From Halobacteria archaeon AArc-dxtr1 (GTDB lineage: Archaea; Halobacteriota; Halobacteria; Halobacteriales; Natrialbaceae), in contig JAOPJY010000001.1 of NCBI GenBank assembly GCA_025517425.1, positions 792,217 through 856,216 on the forward strand: a stretch of 64,000 nt of DNA, written 5' to 3'. Of the stretch, positions 16,775 through 24,424 are shown one piece after another. Position 1 is the first letter of the stretch; the number at the start of each line of letters is the position of its first letter. The translations under genes and the position numbers were made by a program. Under the pieces are notes generated by a model. It did no database searches. It saw nothing but the letters and a program-made list of their open reading frames with translations, and had not been told where the DNA came from.

Positions 16775-18658
16775 ATGACCGAGTACGACTACGAGGCCCT
16801 CGGACTCGTCGCCGGGCTGGAGATCCACCAGCAACTCGACACGGCGACGAAGCTGTTCTGTGCCTGTCCGACGCAGTTGCGCGAGCCCGACGACGCAACG
16901 CGAGAGTTCACCCGGTACCTGCACCCGACCCGCAGCGAACTGGGCGAGCTCGACGACGCCGCCGTCGAGGAGAGCAAGGTCGACCGCGAGTTTACCTATC
17001 TCGCCTACGACTCGACCTGTCTGGTCGAGGAGGACGACGAGCCGCCCCACCGCGTAGACGACGAGGCCCTGGAGACGACCCTGGAGGTCGCCCAGCTGAT
17101 GGATATGAACCCGGTCGATCAGGCCCACGTCATGCGAAAGATCGTCGTCGACGGCTCGAACACGTCGGGGTTCCAGCGCTCGACGCTGGTCGCAACCGGC
17201 GGCCAGATCGAGACGAGCGAGGGCCCGGTCGGGATTGAAGATCTCCTTCTCGAAGAGGAGAGCGCCCAGCGCGTCGAGGAAACCGACGCGGGCGTCACCT
17301 ACAGCTTAGACCGGCTCGGCATTCCGCTCGTCGAGATCGGTACCAGCCCCGATATTCGGTCGCCCGAGCAGGCCCGCGAGGCCGCCGAGCGCATCGGGAT
17401 GCTCCTCCGCTCGACCGGGAAGGTAAAACGGGGCCTGGGGACGATCCGCCAGGACGTCAACGTCTCCATCGCCGAGGGCGCCCGCGTCGAGATCAAAGGG
17501 GTTCAGAGCTTAGACGACATCGACGATATCGTCCGCAACGAGGTCGCCCGACAGGACGAACTGGTCGCGATCGCAGACGAACTCGCCGACCGCGAGGCCA
17601 GCGTCGGCGACTCCACGGACGTCACCGACGTCTTCGAAGATACCGACAGCGGCGTCATTCGGGGCGCACTGAGTTCGGGTGGCTCCGTCATGGCCGTCCC
17701 GCTTCCCGGCTTCGACGGGATCGTCGGTCGTGAGATCGCTCCCGACCGGCGCCTCGGCACGGAGTTCTCCGATCACGCAAAGCGCCACGGCGCCGGCGGG
17801 ATCTTCCACACCGACGAGTTGCCGGCTTACGGTGTCACGGAAGCGGAGGTCGCTGCACTGCGCGACGCCGTCGACGCCGGGCCCGAGGATGCCGTCGCCA
17901 TCGTCGCCGACGAGACGGCCGTCGCCGAGTCGGCGATTGAGGCCGTCGCCGAGCGCGCCCGGACCGCATTGGAGGGCGTCCCCGAGGAGACTCGGGGCGC
18001 AAACGACGACGGCACGACGCGGTACCTCCGTCCCCTCCCCGGCGCGGCACGGATGTACCCCGAAACCGACGTCCCGCCGGTCGAACCGGATCCGAGCGAC
18101 GTGCCGGAGCCGGAGCTTCTCACCGAGAAGGTCGAGCGCTACCAGGCCGAGTACGATCTGGACGCGGGGCTCGCAGAGCAGGTCGCCTACGGGCGACACA
18201 TGCCGCTGTTCGAGGACGTCGTGGCTGGTGAGGAGTCGTCCGACGGGGTCGACCCGACCCTGGCCGCGACGACGCTCGAGTCGACGCTCACGGAACTGCG
18301 CCGGGACGACGTCGCCGTTGAGGCCCTGACAGACGACCACCTCGCGGACGTTCTGGCGATGGTCGAGGCAGGCGACCTCCCCAACGAGGGCGTGGGTGAC
18401 CTGCTCACGGCACTCGCGGAGAATCCGGATCGGACTGCCGAGCAGGCGGCAGAGGAGGAAGATCTCGGCGGTGCCGACGAGGAGGCAGTCCGCGAGACGA
18501 TCGCGGAGGTCGTCGAGCGCAACGAGACACAGGTCGAAGAGGAGGGCATGCAGGCGTTCTCCGGACTCATGGGCGAATGCATGGGCGCGCTACGCGGCAA
18601 AGCCGACGGCGATCTCGTCAGCCAACTCCTCCGCGAGGAGATTCAGGCGCGCTCCTGA
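16775..18658 (+). CDS. gatE: glutamyl-tRNA(Gln) amidotransferase subunit E
   Basis: This is the archaeal GatE subunit, which with GatD converts misacylated Glu-tRNA(Gln) to Gln-tRNA(Gln). The 627-residue length is as expected. The GatB-like kinase/cradle domain opens with LGLVAGLEIHQQLDT and holds FCACPT, MDMNPVDQAHVMRKIVVDGSN and GIPLVEIGT. An AspRS-like GAD insertion lies around residues 290-410, and the C-terminal YqeY-like tail includes GECMGALRGKADG. The start is the ATG at 16775, about 25-30 bases after TTTTTTACC; an upstream in-frame ATG at 16688 overlaps the btuD tail. The gatD gene is not in this window. Confidence 0.97.
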   Translation: MTEYDYEALGLVAGLEIHQQLDTATKLFCACPTQLREPDDATREFTRYLHPTRSELGELDDAAVEESKVDREFTYLAYDSTCLVEEDDEPPHRVDDEALETTLEVAQLMDMNPVDQAHVMRKIVVDGSNTSGFQRSTLVATGGQIETSEGPVGIEDLLLEEESAQRVEETDAGVTYSLDRLGIPLVEIGTSPDIRSPEQAREAAERIGMLLRSTGKVKRGLGTIRQDVNVSIAEGARVEIKGVQSLDDIDDIVRNEVARQDELVAIADELADREASVGDSTDVTDVFEDTDSGVIRGALSSGGSVMAVPLPGFDGIVGREIAPDRRLGTEFSDHAKRHGAGGIFHTDELPAYGVTEAEVAALRDAVDAGPEDAVAIVADETAVAESAIEAVAERARTALEGVPEETRGANDDGTTRYLRPLPGAARMYPETDVPPVEPDPSDVPEPELLTEKVERYQAEYDLDAGLAEQVAYGRHMPLFEDVVAGEESSDGVDPTLAATTLESTLTELRRDDVAVEALTDDHLADVLAMVEAGDLPNEGVGDLLTALAENPDRTAEQAAEEEDLGGADEEAVRETIAEVVERNETQVEEEGMQAFSGLMGECMGALRGKADGDLVSQLLREEIQARS

Positions 18659-18688
18659 GGACCGCAGACCGCCTGTGAGGGGGCGGTT

Positions 18689-19516
18689 CTACTCCGTGTC
18701 GTCCAGCTCTGTGGAGGGCCCATCGTCGGTTCCCTGACGGTCAGGGCGTTCCGTCGCCCGCCGGAGGAGGCCGAGGAAGGTGGTGACCTCACGTTCGGTT
18801 AGATCCGCCCGGCCGTAGACCCGCCGGAGCATCCGTACCGTCTTCTCGCGCTTTTCTTCGGGGTGGTTGAGTTCCTCTAGGAGCGCCCCCCACTGGTCGT
18901 AGAGACGCTCTATCATCGGCTCCGGTGCACGCACGCGCTCTCGAGTCTCCGTTGGAAGCTGGATTTCCTCGGGCGCGAGGGTGAGCGTGCGTAGCTCGTA
19001 GAGGGTTACGGTCGCCGCCTGACCCAGGTTCAAGACAGGGTACTCGGCACTCGCTGGGATCGAGCAAATCTCGTCGATTCGAGCGAGCTCCTCGTTGGTG
19101 AGGCCGACGCGCTCGCGCCCGAAGACGATCGCAGTGGGTCCCTCCACACGAGCAAGGCGATCGGCCAGCTCGGCGGGCGTCGCATACGGAAAGCGGACGT
19201 GGCTGCGATCGTCCTCGTTGGTCACCGCGGTACAGCCGACGGTGTGGTAGTTCTCCACCAGCTCGTCGAACGTGATCTCCGTGGCGTTGGGCAGGACGTC
19301 TTTCCGCGCGTGACCGGCGAAGCCGTACGCCTCGCCGTCGGGGTCTAACTCCGGTGGGTCGACTAGCAGCAGTTCGGAGAAGCCGAAGTTCTTCATCGCC
19401 CGGGCGATCGTACCGACGTTTCCTGGCGCCTGGGCGTCGACGACTGCAACAGCCGGCGGCGTTCGACGGGTCGGACAGTCGACCTCCCCCTCGGGACTGG
19501 ACGGTGTCTCAGTCAT
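18689..19516 (-). CDS. trmJ: tRNA 2'-O-methyltransferase of the TrmJ/SPOUT family
   Basis: This 275-residue SPOUT-class enzyme carries the knotted SAM-binding motifs VDAQAPGNVGTIARAMKNFG (N-terminal), AIVFGRERVGLTNEEL and NLGQAATVTLYELR, the last forming the trefoil knot. The C-terminal helical region (about 180-260) is typical of archaeal TrmJ, which 2'-O-methylates C32 of tRNAs. TrmJ-type activity is inferred from family resemblance; another ribose target is possible. The gene is convergent with gatE and its start faces the putative replication origin. Confidence 0.9.
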   Translation of the reverse strand: MTETPSSPEGEVDCPTRRTPPAVAVVDAQAPGNVGTIARAMKNFGFSELLLVDPPELDPDGEAYGFAGHARKDVLPNATEITFDELVENYHTVGCTAVTNEDDRSHVRFPYATPAELADRLARVEGPTAIVFGRERVGLTNEELARIDEICSIPASAEYPVLNLGQAATVTLYELRTLTLAPEEIQLPTETRERVRAPEPMIERLYDQWGALLEELNHPEEKREKTVRMLRRVYGRADLTEREVTTFLGLLRRATERPDRQGTDDGPSTELDDTE

Positions 19517-19762
19517 GGCTCCGTCGGCACCGTCGACTCGAGGGTGTGATTTTCGGGACCGACAGGAGAGACCCAGGTTGCTCCCGTGGGCGAGTATGCG
19601 AGGGCGCGATCATACGGAAGATACTGAACGGGAGTGGAAAAATACCGTGATAGCGTTTCCCCGTCTGGTTCCAGAGGGAGTAGTCGAAAACCGATCCCAT
19701 TACCGACGCCACACGGCGATGGTGTTGGTGTTACACCGTTGCCAGTATCTTAGCTCGTCTTT

Positions 19763-19847
19763 GTTGGTGGTGTTAGTGGTGGGTAGTGGTGGTAGTGGTG
19801 TTAGTGGTGGGTAGTGGTGGTAGTGGTGGTAGTGGTGGTAGTGATGG
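19763..19847 (+). repeat. GTG-rich tandem repeat
   Basis: Irregular short units (GTGGTGGTA, GTGGTGTTA, GTGGTGGGTA) are repeated about nine times, including two copies of a 28-base unit beginning at 19767 and 19795. The top strand contains many GG runs and could adopt non-B structure. It lies at the trmJ side of the candidate origin. Confidence 0.85.
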
Positions 19848-19850
19848 TCG

Positions 19851-19885
19851 AACTAGTACTAGGATCTAGTTCTATACTCATAGAT
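19851..19885. other. AT-rich palindromic stretch, possible unwinding element
   Basis: AACTAG at 19851-19856 and CTAGTT at 19866-19871 are inverted, followed by TCTATACTCATAG. It is the most AT-rich segment of the origin region. A role as DNA unwinding element is inferred from position and composition only. Confidence 0.35.
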
Positions 19886-19914
19886 GTCCACTGTGGTGGT
19901 TGGGGTGAACGGGG

Positions 19915-19939
19915 ACACACCTCCGTCGCGTTTGTAACG
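19915..19939 (-). repeat. ORB-like repeat, copy 1 (minus orientation)
   Basis: Read on the minus strand it shares TTACA, an eight-base core CGCGA.GG and GGTGTGT with the plus copy at 20062-20086 (about 21 of 25 positions). It points away from the spacer, as expected for the left arm of an origin. Confidence 0.8.
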
Positions 19940-19970
19940 TCGGTTAGGTGTGGGGAGGTTCTGCTATGGA

Positions 19971-19995
19971 ACACACCAGTGTCGCGGGTGTAAAA
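19971..19995 (-). repeat. ORB-like repeat, copy 2 (minus orientation)
   Basis: The minus strand reads TTTTACA-CCCGCGA-CACTGGTGTGT, matching the other copies at about 18 of 25 positions, with TTACA, CCGCGA and GGTGTGT retained. It is the inner minus-strand box, 66 bases from the first inverted plus-strand box. Confidence 0.72.
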
Positions 19996-20061
19996 TCCGG
20001 GTATTGAGCGGCACAATCGAAGAAAATCGGCGAATCCGATCACACGCCACCCCTTCGTTCC

Positions 20062-20086
20062 CGTTACATCCGCGAGGGGGGTGTGT
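20062..20086 (+). repeat. ORB-like repeat, copy 3 (plus orientation)
   Basis: CGTTACATCCGCGAGGGGGG followed by TGTGT. The G-run after the CGCGA core resembles the G-string described for halophile origin boxes. It faces copies 1 and 2 as an inverted repeat. Confidence 0.8.
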
Positions 20087-20260
20087 GCGTCGATGTGCAC
20101 CCACTGCTGGAGCCGTACAGGGCCAATTCATCCCACTTTCGCCGGCCTATCGGCTGGTCCTTTGGATTTCGCCGCGAGCCGGTTCCCGTTCGCGGGTCCG
20201 ATTGCGATAGCGAGTTCGGAGCGAGGACCCTACAACAGATTCGTACCATCCCTGTCTTCC

Positions 20261-20285
20261 CGTTACATCCGCGAGGGAGGTGTCG
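20261..20285 (+). repeat. ORB-like repeat, copy 4 (plus orientation)
   Basis: CGTTACATCCGCGAGGGAGG followed by TGTCG, nearly identical to copy 3 over 23 of 25 positions and preceded by the same CC. It lies about 200 bases upstream of the orc1 start. Confidence 0.8.
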
Positions 20286-20392
20286 GTGTCGTCGAGCCTC
20301 GAGTCGAGGGCAGTTAGAAGCGCGATGGCGGCGCCCTAGTGAAATTTGCACTACACCGCCGCCAGACCGTATTAGAGTGGCTGGGACGTACT

Positions 20393-20407
20393 GTTTACAT
20401 CCGCGAT
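20393..20407 (+). repeat. half ORB-like repeat at the orc1 promoter
   Basis: GTTTACATCCGCGAT keeps the left half (TTACATCCGCGA) of the full repeat but lacks the G-run. It sits immediately upstream of the orc1 TATA box (GCTTTATTT, 20419-20427), where Orc1 binding could control its own transcription. Confidence 0.6.
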
Positions 20408-20457
20408 TGATCTCCATAGCTTTATTTCAGTTCAGTTGGAACGGACGCAGTACTGCA

Positions 20458-21687
20458 ATGTCCGTGAACGACGATCGTGATCCCCTCTTTCGGTACGACG
20501 ATCCGGTCTTTGCCGACGAGCGGTTGCTCGAGATCACGCACCTTCCCGGCCCGGACCGGATCGTCGGGCGCGACGAGCAGATGCAACGAGTAGCGGACGC
20601 CCTGAACCCCGCCATCTTCGGGAGCGAGCCAAACCACCTGTTCATCTTCGGCAAGACGGGGACCGGCAAATCACTCATCTCTCGATCGGTCACCCAGCGG
20701 GTGATCTCGGAGGCCAGACGAGACGACATCACGGTGAAGTACGCCTTCATCGACTGTGGCGAACAGAACACCGAGGCGTCGATCGTCAAGACGATCGCAC
20801 AGATCGTCAACGAACCCGAAAAGAGCGGCGTTTCCGTTCCCGACCGCGGTCTCGGCACCGGCGACTACTACAAACGGCTCTGGCAGGCTGTCGATCACTG
20901 CACGGACGTCACTATCGTCATCTTAGACGAGATCGACATGCTAGAGGACGACGAAGTGCTCCGAAAGCTCTCTCGTGCGGGCGAAAACCGACGCATCTCG
21001 GAGTCGAGCATCGGTATCATCGGCATCTCGAACAAGATCGACTTCCCGGACCACCTCTCCGAGCGCGTGAAATCGAGCCTCTCGCGGGACGAACTCGTCT
21101 TCTCGCCGTACGACGCCAACCAGCTCGTCGAGATCTTAGAGAAGCGGCGGGACGCGTTCCACGACGGCGTCCTCGGAGCGGACGTGATCCCCCTCACCGC
21201 AGCACTCGCCGCTCAGGAACACGGCGACGCGCGCAAGGCGATCGACATCCTCCGGAACGCCGGCCGCATCGCGAAGAAGCGAACCGACACCAGCGTCACC
21301 GCCGAACACGTCCGGGACGCCAAAGAGAAGACCGAGGCCGATCGGTTCAACGAGCTGATCGAGGGTTCCCCCCAACAGGCGAAGGCGATCCTCTACGCGC
21401 TGACGCTGCTCACCGAGAACAGCTCCCAGAAGGAGTTTCCGACGAAGATCATCTACGACCAGTACAAGGAGATCGCCCGACAGCTCGACTTCGACGTGCT
21501 CTCCGAACGCCGAGTCCAGGAGATTCTCCAGGAACAGAACTTCCTTAACGTGATCCAGTCCGAACGCGAAGGTCGTGGACGCGGGCGTGGTGCCCACGCC
21601 AAACACCGGTTGCTCGAGAATCCGTCGATCGTCAAGAAGGTCCTGTTGCGGGACTCGCGGCTGGCGGTACTCGACGACGGGAACTAA
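20458..21687 (+). CDS. orc1: Orc1/Cdc6 replication initiator
   Basis: This is a 409-residue AAA+ initiator. Walker A is GKTGTGKS (residues 65-72), Walker B is IILDEIDML near residue 157, and sensor motifs lie in IGISNKIDFPDHL and EHGDARKAIDILRNAG. The C-terminal winged-helix domain (about 310-405) binds origin boxes. It loads the MCM helicase at the origin. The frame is open upstream through the origin region, but only the ATG at 20458 fits: a TATA box lies 31-39 bases before it, and the protein begins MSVNDDRDPLFRYDDPVFAD as family members do. The four ORB-like repeats just upstream are its likely cognate sites. Confidence 0.96.
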   Translation: MSVNDDRDPLFRYDDPVFADERLLEITHLPGPDRIVGRDEQMQRVADALNPAIFGSEPNHLFIFGKTGTGKSLISRSVTQRVISEARRDDITVKYAFIDCGEQNTEASIVKTIAQIVNEPEKSGVSVPDRGLGTGDYYKRLWQAVDHCTDVTIVILDEIDMLEDDEVLRKLSRAGENRRISESSIGIIGISNKIDFPDHLSERVKSSLSRDELVFSPYDANQLVEILEKRRDAFHDGVLGADVIPLTAALAAQEHGDARKAIDILRNAGRIAKKRTDTSVTAEHVRDAKEKTEADRFNELIEGSPQQAKAILYALTLLTENSSQKEFPTKIIYDQYKEIARQLDFDVLSERRVQEILQEQNFLNVIQSEREGRGRGRGAHAKHRLLENPSIVKKVLLRDSRLAVLDDGN

Positions 21688-21822
21688 CGTAGGGAGCCTT
21701 CGCTGTCGGACCGGCGCCACCTCAGACGATCGGAGTCGGGGCCGCCTCCGTTCACCGGGGTTGGCGTCGTTCCAGTTCACCGGAACCGCGGTGCCTTTTT
21801 GTCTCCCATCCCCAGCGAAGAT

Positions 21823-23019
21823 ATGAACAGCGTCGACGCGGCGGGGCTCGGAATCGGTGACGATCACCCGCCCCGGATCATGGGCGTGTTGAACGTCAGC
21901 GAGGAGTCGCCGTACGATCCGAGCGTCTACGACGACCCCGGCGAGGCGGCCCGCTACGTCGACGAGGAACTGATCGGCGAGGGCGCCGATATCGTCGACG
22001 TCGGCCTCGAATCGGCGAACAAGCGCTTCGACGTGCTCTCGGCCGAGGAGGAACTGGAGCGGTTACACGTCGCCGAGGAAACGATCGCGAGCGTCTCCGG
22101 AGATGCCATCTTTTCGATCGAGACGCGCTACCACGAGGTGGCCGAGGCGGCCCTCGACGCGGGATTCGACATGGTCAACGACATCGCGGGCTTCGCCGAT
22201 CCCGAGATGCCGGCCGTCTGTGAGAAGTACGACGTCGCCGTCGCGAAGATGGCGAGCCCACCCGATATCGAGCGCCCCGGCGCCGTCGAAGAGACCGACT
22301 GGGCAACTCGCAAGTCACCCCAGTGGGCCGCCGATGCCAAGTACGTCGACCAGGTCTACGAGGCGTTAAAGCAAAACGGCCTGACCGAGAAGACGATCGT
22401 CGATCCCGCCTTCGGTGGCTGGAGTGAGGCCCAGACGATCGGCCAGGACCGCGAAACGTTCCGTCGGCTCGCGGAGTTTCGTGCGCTGGACCGTCCGATG
22501 CTGATCTCGATCAACCGGAAGAACTTCCTCGGCGAACTGGTCGACCGCGAAACCGAAGCGCGGCTGCCGGCGAGCCTCGCTGCGACGGCGATGGCCGTCG
22601 AACGTGGTGCACACGTGATCCGAACCCACGATGTCGCCGAGACACGGGACGCAGCCCAGATCGGTGCGGCGTTCACCGAGCGAGCCCGCTTTCGGGACGG
22701 CGAGATGATCGTCAGCCGGCTCGATACCGATGGGAGACGAACACTCCGTCGTCACCTCGAAGCGCGTGGGTTCGATTCCGAACGAGGTTCGGAGCAACTC
22801 GGTGCCGTCGTCGAGGTTCGGGGCCTCGGCGAGCGAGCGGAGCGGCTACGAACGGCGGTTGGGTCGACAGCTGCCGAGTTCGTCGCCGTCCCTGGCCCAA
22901 CCGACCGCGTACTGCTCGTCGGATCGGTCGCCGAGCTTGCGTTACTTCCAGAGCGAATTTCTGAGGATAGTGACGATAATTTCGCGATCGGATCTGCGAT
23001 CCAGAACGTCTTGCAGTAA
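21823..23019 (+). CDS. folP: dihydropteroate synthase family protein with C-terminal extension
   Basis: This is a 398-residue protein. Residues about 10-275 form a DHPS-type TIM barrel: MGVLNVSEES, NDIAGFADPEMPAV, VDPAFGGW and SINRKNFLGEL match the pterin-binding motifs in order. The canonical GGESTRPG loop is instead DVGLESANKRFDV, so the p-aminobenzoate side is altered. The last 120 residues (SRLDTDGRRTLRRHLEARGF onward) are an additional domain I do not recognise. It should join a dihydropterin to an arylamine in tetrahydrofolate or methanopterin-type synthesis, consistent with mptE and gch3 downstream. The start is the ATG at 21823, about 25 bases after CCTTTTTG. Confidence 0.85.
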   Translation: MNSVDAAGLGIGDDHPPRIMGVLNVSEESPYDPSVYDDPGEAARYVDEELIGEGADIVDVGLESANKRFDVLSAEEELERLHVAEETIASVSGDAIFSIETRYHEVAEAALDAGFDMVNDIAGFADPEMPAVCEKYDVAVAKMASPPDIERPGAVEETDWATRKSPQWAADAKYVDQVYEALKQNGLTEKTIVDPAFGGWSEAQTIGQDRETFRRLAEFRALDRPMLISINRKNFLGELVDRETEARLPASLAATAMAVERGAHVIRTHDVAETRDAAQIGAAFTERARFRDGEMIVSRLDTDGRRTLRRHLEARGFDSERGSEQLGAVVEVRGLGERAERLRTAVGSTAAEFVAVPGPTDRVLLVGSVAELALLPERISEDSDDNFAIGSAIQNVLQ

Positions 23020-23060
23020 GAGAAAGCTTATACCGGAGGCTTCGAAAGAGAAGGGTGGAC

Positions 23061-23104
23061 GCCGAGTCGTCTCCCGGGTAGGGGTACTTCGGAGACGACG
23101 CGGC
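23061..23104 (+). other. long inverted repeat between folP and mptE
   Basis: GTCGTCTCC (23066-23074) pairs with GGAGACGAC (23091-23099), and the flanks GCCG/CGGC extend the stem past one mismatch to about 13 bp with a 16-base loop. A TATA-like CTTATACC lies about 30 bases upstream (23026-23033). It could be a terminator, an attenuator or the start of a small RNA. Confidence 0.5.
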
Positions 23105-23123
23105 CCATAACACGGATTATTGT

Positions 23124-23169
23124 GGTCTCACACCAAAAGCGACGGCCATCCCTCGCACGTGGTGAGACC
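23124..23169 (+). other. second inverted repeat upstream of mptE
   Basis: GGTCTCAC (23124-23131) and GTGAGACC (23162-23169) form an 8-bp inverted repeat with a 30-base spacer, 64 bases before the mptE start. Too far apart for a simple dimer operator; an RNA stem is possible. Confidence 0.4.
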
Positions 23170-23233
23170 GGCTGGCAGTATCGGCGCGAGAGTGGGAGGA
23201 CACTATCATGACCGTCGAGCGTTCAGTAGGCAC

Positions 23234-23932
23234 ATGGAGTTTTCCGAGTGGGAACCGGTTTACGAGTCGATCCTCGACGACTTCGGATATGACCGGGCCG
23301 CGGACGAAGCCGCACGAGACGAACTCGCCGACGTCCTCGCGGGGGAAGAGCCCGCCGAACTCGAACCGATGCGCGGCGACCGCGTGGCGATCGCCGGCGC
23401 CGGCCCCTCCCTCGCGTCGCCAAACGAACTCGATCGTGCTCGCGACTGTGACCGCGTCGTTGCAGCCTCGACTGCGGCCGACGTGCTCGAATCTGCGGGC
23501 GTCTCCGTCGACTGCATGGTGACAGATCTGGACAAGAACCCGGAGACGGTCGTCCGACTCACGGAGCGCAAAACACCCGTCGCCGTCCACGCTCACGGCG
23601 ACAACCGGCCGGCGATCCGGGCCGTCGTCCCCAACTGCCGGTCCGAGTTCGTGCTTCCGACGACCCAAGCCGCGCCTCGTGGCCCGGTCCGGAATCTCGG
23701 CGGGTTCACAGACGGCGACCGAGCGGCGTTTCTCGCGGACGCACTCGGTGCTGGAGAACTCGGCTTCGTCGGCTGGGATCTCGACGATCCGTCGGTGGAT
23801 CCGGTAAAAGCACGAAAGCTAGCGTGGGCCGAGCGGCTCCTGTACTGGCTCGAGCAGCGTCGTGGCGACCGATTTAGCGTGTTAGACGGCCGCCGTGAGG
23901 GGATCGAGACGACGGCGCTTCCGGTCGAGTGA
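23234..23932 (+). CDS. mptE: 6-hydroxymethyl-7,8-dihydropterin pyrophosphokinase, MptE-like (DUF115)
   Basis: This is a 232-residue protein with the archaeal MptE layout: an N-terminal helical region, then GDRVAIAGAGPSLA, VAASTAADVLESAGVSVDCMVTDLDKNPE and VHAHGDNRPAIRAVVP, and a late GWDLDDPSVDPVKARKLAWAE. MptE transfers pyrophosphate from ATP to 6-hydroxymethyl-7,8-dihydropterin, the step just before dihydropteroate synthase, so its position next to folP is functionally coherent. It is structurally unrelated to bacterial FolK. Start at 23234; the upstream frame is low-quality. Confidence 0.88.
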   Translation: MEFSEWEPVYESILDDFGYDRAADEAARDELADVLAGEEPAELEPMRGDRVAIAGAGPSLASPNELDRARDCDRVVAASTAADVLESAGVSVDCMVTDLDKNPETVVRLTERKTPVAVHAHGDNRPAIRAVVPNCRSEFVLPTTQAAPRGPVRNLGGFTDGDRAAFLADALGAGELGFVGWDLDDPSVDPVKARKLAWAERLLYWLEQRRGDRFSVLDGRREGIETTALPVE

Positions 23933-24020
23933 GCGCATCGGGGAGCAGCTGGCGTCTGGTAGTTGGAGTACTCCGGGACCGGACAGTAATTCTTTTGCGC
24001 CCCCCGCGCACAGTCGGCGT

Positions 24021-24341
24021 ATGGACTGGCCCCACGATCCCGACGGCGAGGAGGGGAGCGAAGGGATGCGCAAGTACGATATGGCGATCATCGCGAAGAA
24101 AGTCGACGAGGAAGCCGACTTTCCACTCGAACGCGAGGCGTTCGTCGCCGAGCACGGCGACGATCCGATTCGGATAAACTCAGAGACGGTCGTCCCGATG
24201 CGTGACATCTTCGAGTACGTCGAACCCGACTCCTTCGAGACGATTCTTGACCTCCACCGCGCCGTCGGCGCGGCGATGCGCGCAGGCGAGTTCTGGGAGT
24301 ACCACCCGGTCGGTGCGAACCCCGAGACGAAACACGCCTAA
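24021..24341 (+). CDS. conserved haloarchaeal protein (probably DUF5785)
   Basis: This is a 106-residue acidic protein starting MDWPHDPDGEEGSEGMRKYD. It contains KVDEEADFPLEREAFVAEHGDDPIRINSETVVPMRDIFE and ends GEFWEYHPVGANPETKHA. I associate it with a family found throughout haloarchaea (probably DUF5785), without known function. The VNV-like middle could form a small barrel, but no catalytic motif stands out. A TTCTTTTG box lies about 30 bases before the ATG. It sits between mptE and the GTP cyclohydrolase III gene. Confidence 0.8.
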   Translation: MDWPHDPDGEEGSEGMRKYDMAIIAKKVDEEADFPLEREAFVAEHGDDPIRINSETVVPMRDIFEYVEPDSFETILDLHRAVGAAMRAGEFWEYHPVGANPETKHA

Positions 24342-24424
24342 GCCGTCGCCCAGCTTCGCTGATCCCCATCACGGATCTGGATTACGTATCACTTATACGA
24401 AGTCGTTCGAAAGAATCTACCATC

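Larger units (their letters stand above)
19517..20457. other. non-coding region, candidate replication origin (oriC) next to orc1
   Basis: This 940-base gap has no credible gene; the open frames here are low-complexity. It holds, in order, a GTG-rich tandem repeat (19763-19847), an AT-rich palindrome (19851-19885), two minus-strand ORB-like repeats (19915-19939 and 19971-19995), a 64-base spacer, two plus-strand copies (20062-20086 and 20261-20285), a half copy (20393-20407) and the orc1 promoter. Inverted recognition boxes flanking a spacer beside an orc1/cdc6 gene is the standard haloarchaeal origin layout. Confidence 0.8.

Noticed and set aside
19801-20100. Minus-strand 99-residue frame ending in a poly-threonine run
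   Set aside because: The threonine run is the reverse of the GTG repeat and the frame covers two of the origin boxes; not a gene.
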